From Ziziphus jujuba (lineage: Eukaryota > Streptophyta > Magnoliopsida > Rosales > Rhamnaceae), in NCBI RefSeq assembly GCF_031755915.1, contig NC_083379.1:23312001-23376000 (forward strand): a stretch of DNA of 64,000 nt, read 5' to 3'. Made by a program: the position numbers and the translations under genes. Within the stretch, counting starts at the first letter, position 1; each line of letters starts with the position of its first letter. The notes under the pieces were generated by a model. The model made no database searches. It saw nothing but the letters and a program-made list of their open reading frames with translations, and was not told the origin of the DNA. Of the stretch, positions 21,835-31,550 are shown in pieces.

Positions 21835-23569
21835 TGTTGTAGTTAATGAGAACTCATATTGGAATTGGAAAGAAAATAAAGTGGAAGCAAACATTTATAT
21901 TCAATCAAGAACTCCTTCCATGAATCAAAGTGATCTTGATGTTGTCAAAGACAATAAAGATGATGATCTGGCCAATGAAGACTATGTTGGTAAAAAAGGT
22001 ACAAAAACAATTGCTGAACTTTATGAAAGAGCAAGCATGGCAAGACATGATCCAACAACATACAACGAAGCTGCATAATACAAGGAATGGCAAGCTGCAA
22101 TGAAGGATGAGCTCTACATGATAGAAACGAACGAAACATGGAGCTTTGTGCTGAGACTAAGAGATGGGCATATTATAGGTGTTAAATGGGTCTTTAGATC
22201 CAAACTAAACCCTAATGGCACCTTAAACAAACACAAGATTGGTTGTGAAAGAATATGTCCAACAATATGGAGTAGACTACATGAAGACCTTTGCACCAGT
22301 TTTAAGACATGAAACTGTTCGGCTACTTCTAGCATATGCAACCAATAATTCTTAGAGAATATACCATTTAGATGTGAAATCAACCTTTTTAAATGGTATA
22401 TTAGAAGAAGAAGTCTATGTTGAGCAACCTGAATGCTTTGTTAAATAAGGAGAGGAGGGGAAAATGAACAAGCTCAATAAAGCTTTGTACAAACTCAAAC
22501 AAGCTCCAAAAGCTTGGTATGCAAGAATTTATGATTTCCTTACTCATTAAGGTCTTTCAAGGAGTGACAATGAGCCTACCCTCTACATCAAAGCCAAATC
22601 ACATGAAAATAAGATACTAATCTCTCTTTATGTTGATGATTTGCTTATAGCAGGTTGCAATACCGAAGCCATCCAAAAGTTCAAAGACAAAGTAAAGCAA
22701 ACCTTCGAGATTTCTGATCTTGGCTTAATGAGTTACTTCTTAGGTTTGAAGATTAAGCAAACAAATAAATATATTTTTATCTCAACAAAGATATGCTTTA
22801 AATTTTCTTGATAAATTTCAACTAGAAAATGCTAAGTTCGTTGGAACAACAATGATTCAAAATGCTAAGTTTAAAATCAATGATGGATATGATAAAGCTA
22901 ATGGATCGGTTTATAGAAGTTTAATAGAAAGCTTGCTTTATTTATGTACATCAAGACCTAATATCATGTATGTTATAAGTGTATTATCAAGGTTCATGAG
23001 TGCTCTATCTCAGAATCATTACCAAGCTGCAAAGGTAATTCTAAAGTATGTAAAAAGCACGGCTAACTATGCAATCTTATACAACCATGGCAAAATTTGT
23101 GAGCTAATTGGCTATTGTGATAATGATTGGGAAGGCAGCTTAGAAGACATAAAAGGTACCTCTGGAAACTTATTCATGTTCGATTCAAGCCCATTTTCTT
23201 GGAGTTCACACAAGCAAGGAACCACAGCTTAATCAACAGCAGAAGCCGAATACATTTCAGCGGCTGTAACATCAAACCAAGCAATTGCTTGATGACTTAA
23301 GTTGCAAACAAACAAATGCAACCACCATTTATTGTAACAATACTTCAGCTATTGCCATTACCAAAAATCCAATGCATTACATAAGAACAAAACACATCCG
23401 TGTGAAGTACCATAGCATCCGAGAGGTTGAAAGAAACAAAGAAACAAACTTAATGCATTGCTCCACTCAAGATCATCTAACGGACATTCTTACAAAGCCA
23501 TTGCAGAAAGAAAGACTTCAAAAGCTTAGGAATCTACTAGATATCATGCCTAACATTACCAAGGATGAG
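21835..23569 (+). pseudogene. Ty1/copia pol, 3' half (RT and RNase H)
   Basis: Starts without its 5' half next to LTR_C. In order it reads the IN-RT connector (WNWKENKVEANIYIQSRTPS), RT (KEWQAAMKDELYMIETNETW, KWVFRSKLNPNG, LDVK, KLKQAPKAWY), the catalytic box YVDDLLIAG at about 22632, FEISDLGLMSYFLGLKIKQT, then RNase H. RNase H motifs include ELIGYCDNDWEGS, SPFSWSSHKQGTTA and STAEAEYIS, and the region ends DILTKPLQKERLQKLRNLL. Frames shift near 22225 and 22800, and stops occur at about 22075, 22355 and 23230. The end sits nine bases before the LTR, as in other copia elements. It is dead; clade not determined. Confidence 0.9.
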
Positions 23570-24310
23570 TGTTAGAGAATCATGGCATTGTTAGCCATGA
23601 ACATAAGCAAACCCGAGTACAAGGTGCCTTGGCCGAGGGGTTGCTATCTAATCTTGTTTTTTGTATTTTGTTTGTATTATGTTCTAGCCAAATTTTGTGT
23701 AATCTATGTTAGTTAAGTTAGTGCACAAAGACACCAAAATGTTTTGATTAATGTGTATTAGCTAAATTAGGGTTAAGGAAACTTAAGCATCTTAATGACA
23801 TGGAAGCACCTTGGTGATAAGGATGATAACTTGGACAACTGCTTGTTGACATAGAGCTTAACCATTCAGCCTACCTCTCCTCCAATACATGTGAAGACAT
23901 GTGGCATCATGCATGAGGATTACTTCAACATGAAGTACTCAATAAGGCAGCAACACTTGTCAACATCTTATGAAGCATGTGATAAAGTTACCTTTACACA
24001 TATGCTTACTTCGCCATCAAGAACTTGAAAAATATTGGTGCATAGGATAGGTCATGATGCGCTTTGACACCACTTTTATAAGCTATATATATGTACAAAA
24101 ATTTTAATGAATGAATGGATTTGAGATTTGGAAAAATACTTTAGTTTTCACTTTTGAAAACGAGAGAAACACCATACCGGCCTTGCTGGAAAATTTTTCC
24201 AGCTTATTCAAAACAAAGCCGAGCAAGTCTCTTCCAAAATCAAATTTCCAACAACCAGAAAACCTTGTTCTCCTTAGATAAACCTTGCCCTCAATCTTTC
24301 AATTTATAGT
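23570..24310 (+). repeat. 3' LTR of the copia element (far end not fixed)
   Basis: TGTTAGAGAATC begins directly after the purine-rich AAGGATGAG that follows the RNase H stop, the usual copia arrangement. A TATATATA motif at 24086-24095 fits a U3 promoter. With no second LTR in the window, the right edge is a guess (CA-ending candidates lie around 24310-24335). It reads toward a second, older copia fragment. Confidence 0.6.
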
Positions 24311-24479
24311 ATGTTTCATTTGGATATCTAAACCCATTTTATTTACAAAAGTCGATGTTTCTAGTTTTCGGTGTAATATTTAAGAACTTGAAAAAATCAT
24401 TATGTTTCATTTCCATTATGAACGAATAAAAGTCCACTTATTTTTATTATTATTCATTATGATGTCTAGGGTTTATTTA
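24311..24479. other. AT-rich gap between two copia remnants
   Basis: No coding or repeat match within the window. It may contain the true end of the 23570 LTR or the GAG-IN part of the second copia element, too decayed to recognise. Confidence 0.3.
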
Positions 24480-25000
24480 AAGACATTGCTTGGGGTGGGT
24501 CAAATTGGTTTGTATTGTTTATTGATAATTTTGCTAAGATGACATGGTTATATTGATGAAATCAAAAAGCGAAGTGAGTTAATTATTCCAAAAGTTTCAT
24601 AAACTAGTTGAAACTCTGTGCAATGCAAATATTCAAGTTCTTTGTAGTGACAATCATGGAGAATATTAAATTATTGAACTTCACCAATATTTAGAAGAAC
24701 TCGGAATGATTCATCATACTACTTGTTCTAACACACCCTAATAGAATGGGCTGTAGATCGCAAAAATCAACACTTATGAGAAGTTGCATAAGTTTTGTTA
24801 ATTGAAGCTCACACGACATTATCTTACTGAGGAGAAGCACTCACTTTTGTAGACTATTTAATTAATCGAGTAACTTCAAACACAATCAATTTCAAAACAT
24901 CATTTCAAACAATGACCAATCTGGTTGTCATTTTAGTTGGTCTAAATAAATCCCCTTATGTGTTTTGCTGTTACTATTTGTACATCTTCATAAGCATCAG
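24480..25000 (+). pseudogene. Ty1/copia integrase core, left part (split by the array)
   Basis: Reads GGSNWFVLFIDNFAKMTWLY, then FHKLVETLCNANIQVLC, a degraded SDNHGEY, LEELGMIHHTT, and a region corresponding to the NGVAERKNRHLLEVARAL motif full of stops. It ends in CTSS*A-like sequence that corresponds to the F-V-H motif. The integrase reading continues without loss of order at 47663 (CTKLTPQAF), so this and 47663-47850 are one ancient gene interrupted by the multi-LTR insertion at 25001. Multiple stops show it was already dead when hit. Confidence 0.8.
24996..25000. repeat. Target site duplication ATCAG, left end of array
   Basis: ATCAG precedes the first TGTCAGG and is repeated at 47658-47662, after the last TGTTACA. 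No copy of ATCAG occurs at the internal LTR junctions. Confidence 0.93.
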
Positions 25001-25854
25001 TGTCAGGACCCGTCCAGAATTCCTCCTCCGGAACCCTAGACAGCCCTGATCCCAGGGAAATACCACCGAACCTTCCAACGGAAAATCCGGCAGCACCTCC
25101 CCTAAGGGATTTACTTACCATAAATTTACCTGCACTGAAAACACACTTCAAAAATATCCCCTTATTCCTCCCACAATACTACAAATTGGTTCCACAAATT
25201 TCAGCACTTCAAAATAAATACAGTAATCCAGTGCATAATAAATACAACAAGAATGAAAGAAATAATACAACTGCAATAAAGAAGAACAGGGTACTTCACG
25301 AAGTAAAACAGCGAGGAAGATCAAGTCCGCTCCGAATGAACACCGACAACCTGGAACCTAGAGGAACGGAATTTAAGAGTGTGAGATGCTAATCATCTCA
25401 GTGAGCGACCCTACTACTATACCATATAATATCACAGTAATAAGTATAAATAATAATTATTTGGAAATAATAATTTCTCTCAAAACCCTTACAATTCTCT
25501 CAGTTGGAAAGGTTCCCCTTTTAAAACATTTTCACAAAACCCTTTATTCATACTCCCCGAAAACCAAGACATCAATTAAATACCAGAAGCGGTAACAATT
25601 ATATTTTTAATTCCAATTCAGTTTCCAAACATTTTATTTTTAAAACACAGTTCTGAAAATCATTTGATGCACCCACTATATACCAGTGGCGCCAACAGTA
25701 CCCAGCGTCCCAAGGTACCGCCAGGCAGGAGGTTATAGAGAGAAACCGGCATACGGTCGCGTGGCGTCCCACAGCGCCGCTGCTAACCTGGTGTCCCGGC
25801 CAAAGGGGGGTGGCCGCCCTCTCCGATGGCATCCACAGGACACCCTCATAATAT

Positions 25855-25945
25855 CAACCGCGCGCTACTCACACCCACCTGCGCGCTAATCACATCACCT
25901 GCGCGCTAATCACACCCACCTGCGCGCTAATCACAACCGTGTGCA
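25855..25945. repeat. 20-21 bp minisatellite in LTR1
   Basis: Four units of approximately CACCTGCGCGCTAATCACAC, with GCGCGCTA starting near 25860, 25881, 25901 and 25922. Copies occur at 32405, 38955 and 45491; in LTR4 one unit has GCACGCTA. Confidence 0.85.
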
Positions 25946-27454
25946 CACTAACCATATCACATATACCATATCACATAATCAGAACACCAGTACGTGCACG
26001 GTGCATCTAAAAATCATAAAATCCATAAATTTAAATCATAAAACAAATTTCACATTTTTCATAAGCATAGCGGGCATAATCCATCCGCTTGAACCGGGAA
26101 ATTCTCCACAATTTCCTTATAATCCATACCATAAATTCCATGATTTTCAAATCCACCAACTTCCAAATCCATCAATTCAAATATCCACATTTTCCCAATA
26201 GCATAAATAATTTCTCGAAATATCATAATCAAATCTCATAATATTCCATGGGCATATTTTATAAAAATTGAAATCACCAATATAACCAAATATTTTCTTT
26301 GAAATATTTGAAAATCAAATCATGCCCAATTTACCATTAAAACCACACCAATTTCAAAATCCTCAAAACCATAAAATAATTCCACATGGCATAAATTGTA
26401 GAATTCGCATTTTCTTAATTCCAATAAATTCATAAATAATTCTACAATAAATTCAATAAATATTTGGCACATAGAAATTAAATTCCAAATATTTAATTCA
26501 CACATAATATATTCATCAATTAAATTCCCCAAAATTAATTTGAAGGTGGGTCACTCACCTGGAGCACGCAATTAACCCATGATCCACTACGGGATCAATT
26601 CTACGACTCACCGGTGCTCCTAGAACAAAATTCACAGACAGTCAAATAAATTAATATTTTATTCGGGTAAATAATACCCGGTACCCGGGGGGTCAAAACA
26701 CAAACGATAACTAAAATTTACGAATCATATACCGAATCGAAGCTCGAGTGATGCTAATCACAGATCCGGTCTTAATTTTCGATGATCGTACCCGACGGGG
26801 TTTGAATTTTATCGGGAAGCTTTTCGGGTTTCGGCTCCGCAATTCTCCCAAACCGTCGCGAATTGGTGGAAACGGAAGTCGGATTTGGGTTCAGGAGGTC
26901 GAACACTGCAGACTGGAGCTGGCCGGAAATTTTCGGGTACTCGCCGGAACAGTAATTTCCGGCGGGCCGCCACGTCACCGGCAACCGTCGCCGGAACAGT
27001 AATTTCCGACGGTGGCCGTTTGCTGTGAAATTTTGCAGATTTGTAGATCGTGAGGAGAGCAATCCAACGGGACCGACGGTGAGCAAAACGGAGGTCGGAC
27101 GGCGGAGAAATCACCGTTTGAAGATTTTCGACCCCTCGCCGGAAAACGCTCCGATCCCGGCGCGTCGGTGGTCCGATGGCCGTGATTTTTGGTGGGTAGG
27201 CCGGACTTGAGGAGAGGATGCTGGGTGTATGGCGCGTGTACTGTATATCGGCCGGAATAGTGCCGATTCGCGGTGGCCGGCGGTGGAGGGGAAAAATCGC
27301 CGCCAAACTTCGGACGTCCGATCCGGGCGCGTCCGGCGGCCGTTCGCCGTGAAATTTGGAGGTTTTGCCGGAAATGAGGTGGGCAATCTGGCTGGCCGGC
27401 GCGTGTACAGTAACTAGGCTGGAAAAACGTGAAAATGGCCGGCGGCCGGCGGGT

Positions 27455-27521
27455 CCTCTCTCTCTCTTTCTCTCTCCTCTCTCTCTTTCTCTCTCTTCTA
27501 TCTCTTTCTCTCTCTTCCCCG
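27455..27521. repeat. CT/GA-rich tract in LTR1
   Basis: Almost pure CT dinucleotides with TTT interruptions; GAGA on the coding strand. GAGA tracts are binding sites of plant BBR/BPC factors, but no function is shown here. It recurs in the other LTRs. Confidence 0.8.
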
Positions 27522-27560
27522 AGAGTTTTTCAAAATTAAAACCCTGCGTGACACTGTTCA

Positions 27561-27595
27561 TGCCACGTGGACCACTCAGAAGCTGACACGTGGCA
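27561..27595. promoter_or_regulatory. Paired G-box/ABRE-like motifs in LTR1
   Basis: TGCCACGTG (27561-27569) and CACGTGGCA (27587-27595) form a perfect 9-bp inverted repeat around 17 bp, each with a CACGTG core. ACACGTGGC matches the ABRE type bound by plant bZIP factors. CACTGTTCA flanks both sides as a direct repeat. The position in U3 on the coding strand is right for regulation; activity is inference. Confidence 0.5.
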
Positions 27596-27922
27596 TTTCA
27601 CTGTTCACGACCCAAAAACATTAAAATAATACGGTATCTGGTAAACTTCAAACGTCCATAACTTTTTAACCGGATGTCCGTTTTGAGCGTGCCGCTAGTC
27701 TGTGAACTCGTATCGACGAGCACTTCACAACCATGCATGAGTCAAAGCTCAATTCCCCATAAACAAAAAGTCAACTCCGGCACCCCTTGGACAGTTTGGA
27801 CCGCAACTTGTTTCGTCCATAACTTTCAAACCGTAGCTCCGTTTTCGACGTGCTACCAGTCTACGAACTCGTGGCATCGTGCACTTCGCCACGATGCCCT
27901 AGTCATCTCGAAATTCCCACCG

Positions 27923-27981
27923 AGTCAAAAAGTCAACTTTTGACCCCCTTCGGTCAACGGTCAACGGTCAACCTCGGTCAA
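27923..27981 (-). promoter_or_regulatory. W-box cluster in U3 of LTR1
   Basis: On the coding strand TTGAC occurs at 27981-27977, 27971-27967, 27964-27960, 27957-27953, 27936-27932 and as TTTGAC near 27928-27924. The four upstream sites are TTGACC, three of them with 7-bp spacing. TTGAC(C/T) is the WRKY binding core. It lies about 40 bp inside the U3 end of the LTR and is kept in all four LTRs. Confidence 0.5.
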
Positions 27982-28022
27982 CGTGCACGGATTCCGGTGC
28001 GATTTGGGACGGGGTGTTACAG

Positions 28023-28034
28023 CCTTCCCCCCTT
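28023..28034 (-). other. Polypurine tract of unit 1
   Basis: The coding strand reads AAGGGGGGAAGG, then C and the LTR start TGTAACA. Identical tracts are at 34573-34584 and 41109-41120. Confidence 0.88.
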
Positions 28035-28065
28035 ACAAAAATTTCGTCCTCGAAATTTCCGCGCG

Positions 28066-28380
28066 TCACTGGAACAAACAAGGGTTCTGATCACGCACCT
28101 GCGCTTCGGGCTCCCATGTCGCTTCCTCGACTAAGTAGTTCCTTGCCAACCAATCCATGCCCAACACTACTTCAAGTCCGGATAGATCCAACAGGATCAG
28201 GTCTGCTTCCATCACTTGATCTGTGAAATCGTCGGGCGTAGTCCTGGCTCCCTGCTGCGTCCTAGCAAACACCCGGCCTTGACTTGTCTGCTGGGTTCTC
28301 CTTCCTCTACCTCGACTCGATCCTGCAGACGGCTGTACTGATCCCGAAGAAACTCCTACTGGCTGACTCCCCTGGGAACT
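28066..28380 (-). pseudogene. Deleted protease fused to chromodomain tail, unit 1
   Basis: The frame continues gag after one TAG. It reads the gag-protease spacer, VFARTQQGARTTPDDFT (protease N-terminal side), then directly LILLDLSGLEVVLGMDWLA (protease C-terminal side). It ends with RNYLVEEATWEPEAQVR, the end of a chromodomain like that at the C-terminus of chromovirus integrase. The D-S/T-G active site, RT, RNase H and most of integrase are missing between these pieces. It has no protease activity. It ends 31 bases before the polypurine tract, as a normal pol end would. Confidence 0.82.
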
Positions 28381-29046
28381 CTATCCTGGAAATATCCCCT
28401 TATGCTGTGTCCGTCGACCTACTTCTAGCACACTGCCGCTACCATAAGGGCAATCCCTCCTTATGTGGCCTGGCTGCCCACACTGAAAGCATAAACCATC
28501 CATCTGACACTGCCCAGAATGATTCCCCCTACAAAGTGGACAAATCCGCGGAGAACCAATGCGTGACTGCTGATACGAGCTTGCATCCACACTGATCGAA
28601 TGGCGAGCTGGCTGGGGCATGCGATAACTATCTCTCCTCTGGAATCTGCCTCGTGGGCTTAACCCATCACTGTCTGAGCCTGAGCTATGGCTCTTCTTAG
28701 CTGCCACCTGTCGAGGTACTCCGCTATACGAACCTTCGAATGATCTGCGCCTCGCGGGTCTGTGTATCTCCTCCTGTCTCTCTAGCTCGAGCGCTGCATC
28801 CCTGGCGGACTGATAGGTGGGATGTACTGATCCAGAAAGGGTGTAGCTGATGCTCTCTTTCAATCCGTCTATGAACCTCACCTTCTTCGTGTGATCGTCG
28901 GGAATTAGGTGCATGCAGAATTCTGATAGTTCTCGGAATCTCCTCTCGTACTCGATCACTGTCATGTTCCCCTGTCGCAGTTCCTCGAACTCTCTCCTTC
29001 TTGCTTCACGGTAGGCAGGAGGACAAAACTCAGTAGAGAAGGCCAT
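28381..29046 (-). CDS. Partial gag with two zinc knuckles (221 aa), unit 1
   Basis: Corresponds to the C-terminal half of retrotransposon gag. MAFSTEFCPPAYREARRREF through RFRELSEFCMHLIPDD is the end of the gag core (residues 1-65). A basic Arg/Ser region follows, then two knuckles, CPLCRGNHSGQC and CFQCGQPGHIRRDC (about residues 168-207), the second a standard CCHC. Upstream in the same frame (29047-29075) the family sequence VVRARHTWDQFK is readable, then integrase sequence in another frame begins, so the gag N-terminus is missing. The first Met shown may not be the real start. The frame ends at TAG 28381-28383 and continues open to 28066 afterwards. It could still bind RNA, but no evidence of expression exists. 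Confidence 0.8.
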   Translation of the reverse strand: MAFSTEFCPPAYREARRREFEELRQGNMTVIEYERRFRELSEFCMHLIPDDHTKKVRFIDGLKESISYTLSGSVHPTYQSARDAALELERQEEIHRPARRRSFEGSYSGVPRQVAAKKSHSSGSDSDGLSPRGRFQRRDSYRMPQPARHSISVDASSYQQSRIGSPRICPLCRGNHSGQCQMDGLCFQCGQPGHIRRDCPYGSGSVLEVGRRTQHKGIFPG

Positions 29047-29765
29047 CTTGAACTGATCCCACGTATGCCTTGCACGAACAACTGGGCTGACTTCTCGGGT
29101 GAAAAACGTTCTCGTACCGGTAGGAAGTGTGCCGACTTGGTGAGACGATCAATGATTACCCAAATGCCGTCGTACCTTCTAGGTGTGGAAGGAAGCTTGA
29201 ATACGAAGTCCATGTTGAGTTCTTCCCACTTCCACACGGGAATCGGTAAAGGTTGGAGTAGTCCCGAAGGCTTCTGTCTTTCTGCTTTCACTTGTTGACA
29301 AATCAAACACTTTGATACGAAGTCTGCCACTTCTCTCTTCATACCAATCCACCAATAATACTTCACAAGCGTCCGGTACATCTTGGTACTCCCAGGATGC
29401 ATCGCATACATCGAGCTGTGCGCCTCCTCTAAAATCTCCTTCTTGAGTCCTGGAATATCCGGAACACAAAGTCGTCCTTTATACACGAGGGCTCCATCCC
29501 TCCTTATGGAAAATTCCGGATCAAGACCTTCTTGTACCTTGCCCTTAATTGTCCTCAACTTAGGATCTTCCATTTGGGTCTCTACTATACGATCCACCAA
29601 CACCGGTCGTACCTGGAAGCTAGCCATGAGAACTCCTGAAGGATGCATATGCATTAACACCCCCATCTTCTTCAACTCCACCATGAGAGGTAGTTGGATG
29701 ACTTGGATGTGAGCAAGGGATCCAGTAGCCTTCCCACTCAAAGCATCTGCCACTACATTCGCCTA
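28962..29765 (-). pseudogene. RNase H end and N-terminal integrase, fused upstream of gag, unit 1
   Basis: Begins with the spacer after RNase H (NVVADALSGKATGSLAHIQV) and has an HHCC zinc domain (HSSMYAMHPGSTKMY ... CLICQQ). The start of the integrase core carries the first catalytic Asp (ELNMDFVFKLP) and DRLTKSAHFLPVRERF. At SAQLFVQ (near 29070) family sequence ends. The frame runs on 50 residues as a shifted reading of gag. The second Asp and the Glu of the D,D,E triad are absent, so it is catalytically dead. The placement before gag is the reverse of the normal order. Confidence 0.87.
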
Positions 29766-31536
29766 ATAGTGACTTTAACTTCCCTCTTGTGCAACTTTCC
29801 TTCTCATGCCCACTAATTAAGGATAGTCAAATTGGTCCACGAGAACACGATCTACAAGTCTTGGTCATAGTCGAACGCTAACCATAAGGTGCTTCTAAAG
29901 CATGCATCCTTAAACCAACAACCAACTCTCGTGACTCGATCAGCACTTTAAAAGGTTAGATTAGAACTTAAGTCTAATTTCCTCAAATACTGGTATCACC
30001 AAGTTAAGGTTGAGATTAATTCACTTATCTTCGATTACCCTCCTAGTACTTACAATTATAAAACCCTTGCTCCTCATTGATTAACCAATAGTCTTAACCT
30101 CGACAAACATCAATCTTTCTTTTAACTAAATTCATCAAGGTCATGAATAAAATTCTCAACATCCAAATATCATTCTTGAAAACCCTAAGTTTCCCTTATT
30201 TCAAATAAATTCCATGAATCCACACCTCAAGCAATAAGAAATTTAAATCTTAATTCTAGCATCACCACCAATACTATGAACAAATCACTAGATCCTTAAC
30301 CCAATAAAGTATTCCACACTTCTTAAATTCTAACTCCGTCCCAAAAATCATACTCCTTATCATTGTAAATTATCACCAACAATATCAACCACCTTGAATC
30401 GATAAAGCACCACCAATACGAACCTTAAATCTCCAAGGAAATAAGATATCAAGATCTTAGCTTCTAGAATGAAAATAACCATGCTTAATCATCTAACCAT
30501 GCCTGAGGAATCATCCTCATCTCATTAACCTCATCAACCACCAAGTAGAACTTTAGTCGCTATCCGGATCTTGCTTGATTCTCTAAACGCTGTCGTACCT
30601 TCTCTTTGTGAACGATAGTTTAAGCACGAAATCCATGTTTACATCTCCCTACTTTTACTTATCGGTGACCTAAGTACCTTTATTCGGATCTTGCAACTTC
30701 CTTTATCGTGCCAAACCACCATGTCATCCAGTGAGTATTCCATACGTCTTTATACCCTTGGGGTGTATCGCATACATTGAATCACGTGCTTCCTTTAGGA
30801 TCTCCTTTTTGAACTCAACGATACCCTGCTTTTGATTCTCGACTGGCGATACTTAACCCTTAAAATTCATAGCATAAAATAAAATATGCACGCTTGTAAT
30901 GGAGGTACGTATGACACCTTCTACATGTTACGTAATCCATGATTCCAACTGTCGCCGACACTCGGCTACCAATACAAACCAGGGTGGTTGCCTATATTGG
31001 CCGTCCAATCCCCTAGACTCGTAGGCAACATGATCATGGGGCTAGCTCTACATGGACCACATTGGTTCGCCGCCTCCATATGGTGCAATATAATATCAAC
31101 AATATAACATACAGATACATGTACGAGCACAAACCAAAAATACTTGAATAAAACACCTTTAATTTCAAATACCACTTTGAAAAGCATTTAAATTTTGATA
31201 ATCGATCGGGAAAATATTTTGACGCCTTGAAATCGATCGACACACATCCTTAGGCAATCATCCTTCTTCTCCATGAACGAAACGGATACCATTCACGATG
31301 ATAAGCTTGACCTTCAAAAAGAAAAGGCATCCTCGACCATCGACTAGGCCATAGGAAGTCCCCGTTAGGCTAGATGATCCTAATTGACACCCTCGAAGAT
31401 TAGAGTTATTCAAACTCGGGCAACGAATTTACTTCGAGACAAACAGAAAGAACGCTTCCACGCGGGTAAAACGAGAGACTAGACATGGATGGGACACACA
31501 ACAATGCACAGTCCCTTCGGAATACTAGAACCCAGA
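29766..31536 (-). other. Long non-coding leader region of unit 1
   Basis: 1.77 kb between primer site and integrase with no credible frame. Two parts can be recognised. Segment 30575-30845 resembles the integrase segment 29150-29460 (shared CGTACCTTCT, ACGAAATCCATGTT, GTATCGCATACAT, GGATCTCCTTTTTGA blocks) but is heavily mutated. Segment 30960-31090 is GC-richer and leader-like. The rest is AT-rich and unassigned. Confidence 0.6.
30575..30845 (-). pseudogene. Second, older integrase fragment within unit 1 leader
   Basis: Parallels 29150-29460 in the same order and orientation, with many substitutions and gaps. It is present in the same place in units 2 (37125-37395) and 3 (43661-43931). It indicates that the internal region was assembled from element copies of different age. 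Confidence 0.6.
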
Positions 31537-31548
31537 GCTCTGATACCA
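31537..31548 (-). other. Primer binding site of unit 1, tRNA-iMet type
   Basis: The coding strand reads TGGTATCAGAGC two bases after the LTR2 end CCTGACA. The same sites are at 38087-38098 and 44623-44634. All three are intact. Confidence 0.93.
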
Positions 31549-31550
31549 AC

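Larger units (their letters stand above)
25001..28021 (-). repeat. LTR1 of array (3,021 bp)
   Basis: The coding strand starts TGTAACACCCCGTCCC and ends GGGTCCTGACA, with 5'-TG and CA-3' ends. It is compositionally split: AT-rich (25930-26560) and GC/CpG-rich (about 26800-27460). It contains a four-unit 20-21 bp minisatellite (25855-25945), a CT tract (27455-27521), a 161-bp imperfect duplication (about 27645-27937) and W-box and G-box clusters. Open frames of up to 250 aa within it (26809-27561) are low-complexity Arg/Pro translations of the GC-rich half and are not believed. Confidence 0.93.

Noticed and set aside
25855..25945. Regular 20-bp repeats as a CRISPR array
   Set aside because: Units are contiguous without unique spacers and lie in a plant LTR; this is a minisatellite.
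26809..27561. 250-aa minus-strand open frame in LTR1 (also in LTR2, 3, 4)
   Set aside because: It lies wholly in the GC-rich U3, has Arg/Pro/Ser-rich low-complexity composition, overlaps several other frames of similar size and matches no family I know. Length is explained by low stop frequency in GC-rich DNA.
28284..28595. 103-aa plus-strand frame in each array unit
   Set aside because: Antisense to gag zinc knuckles; its Cys/His content only mirrors the real gene.
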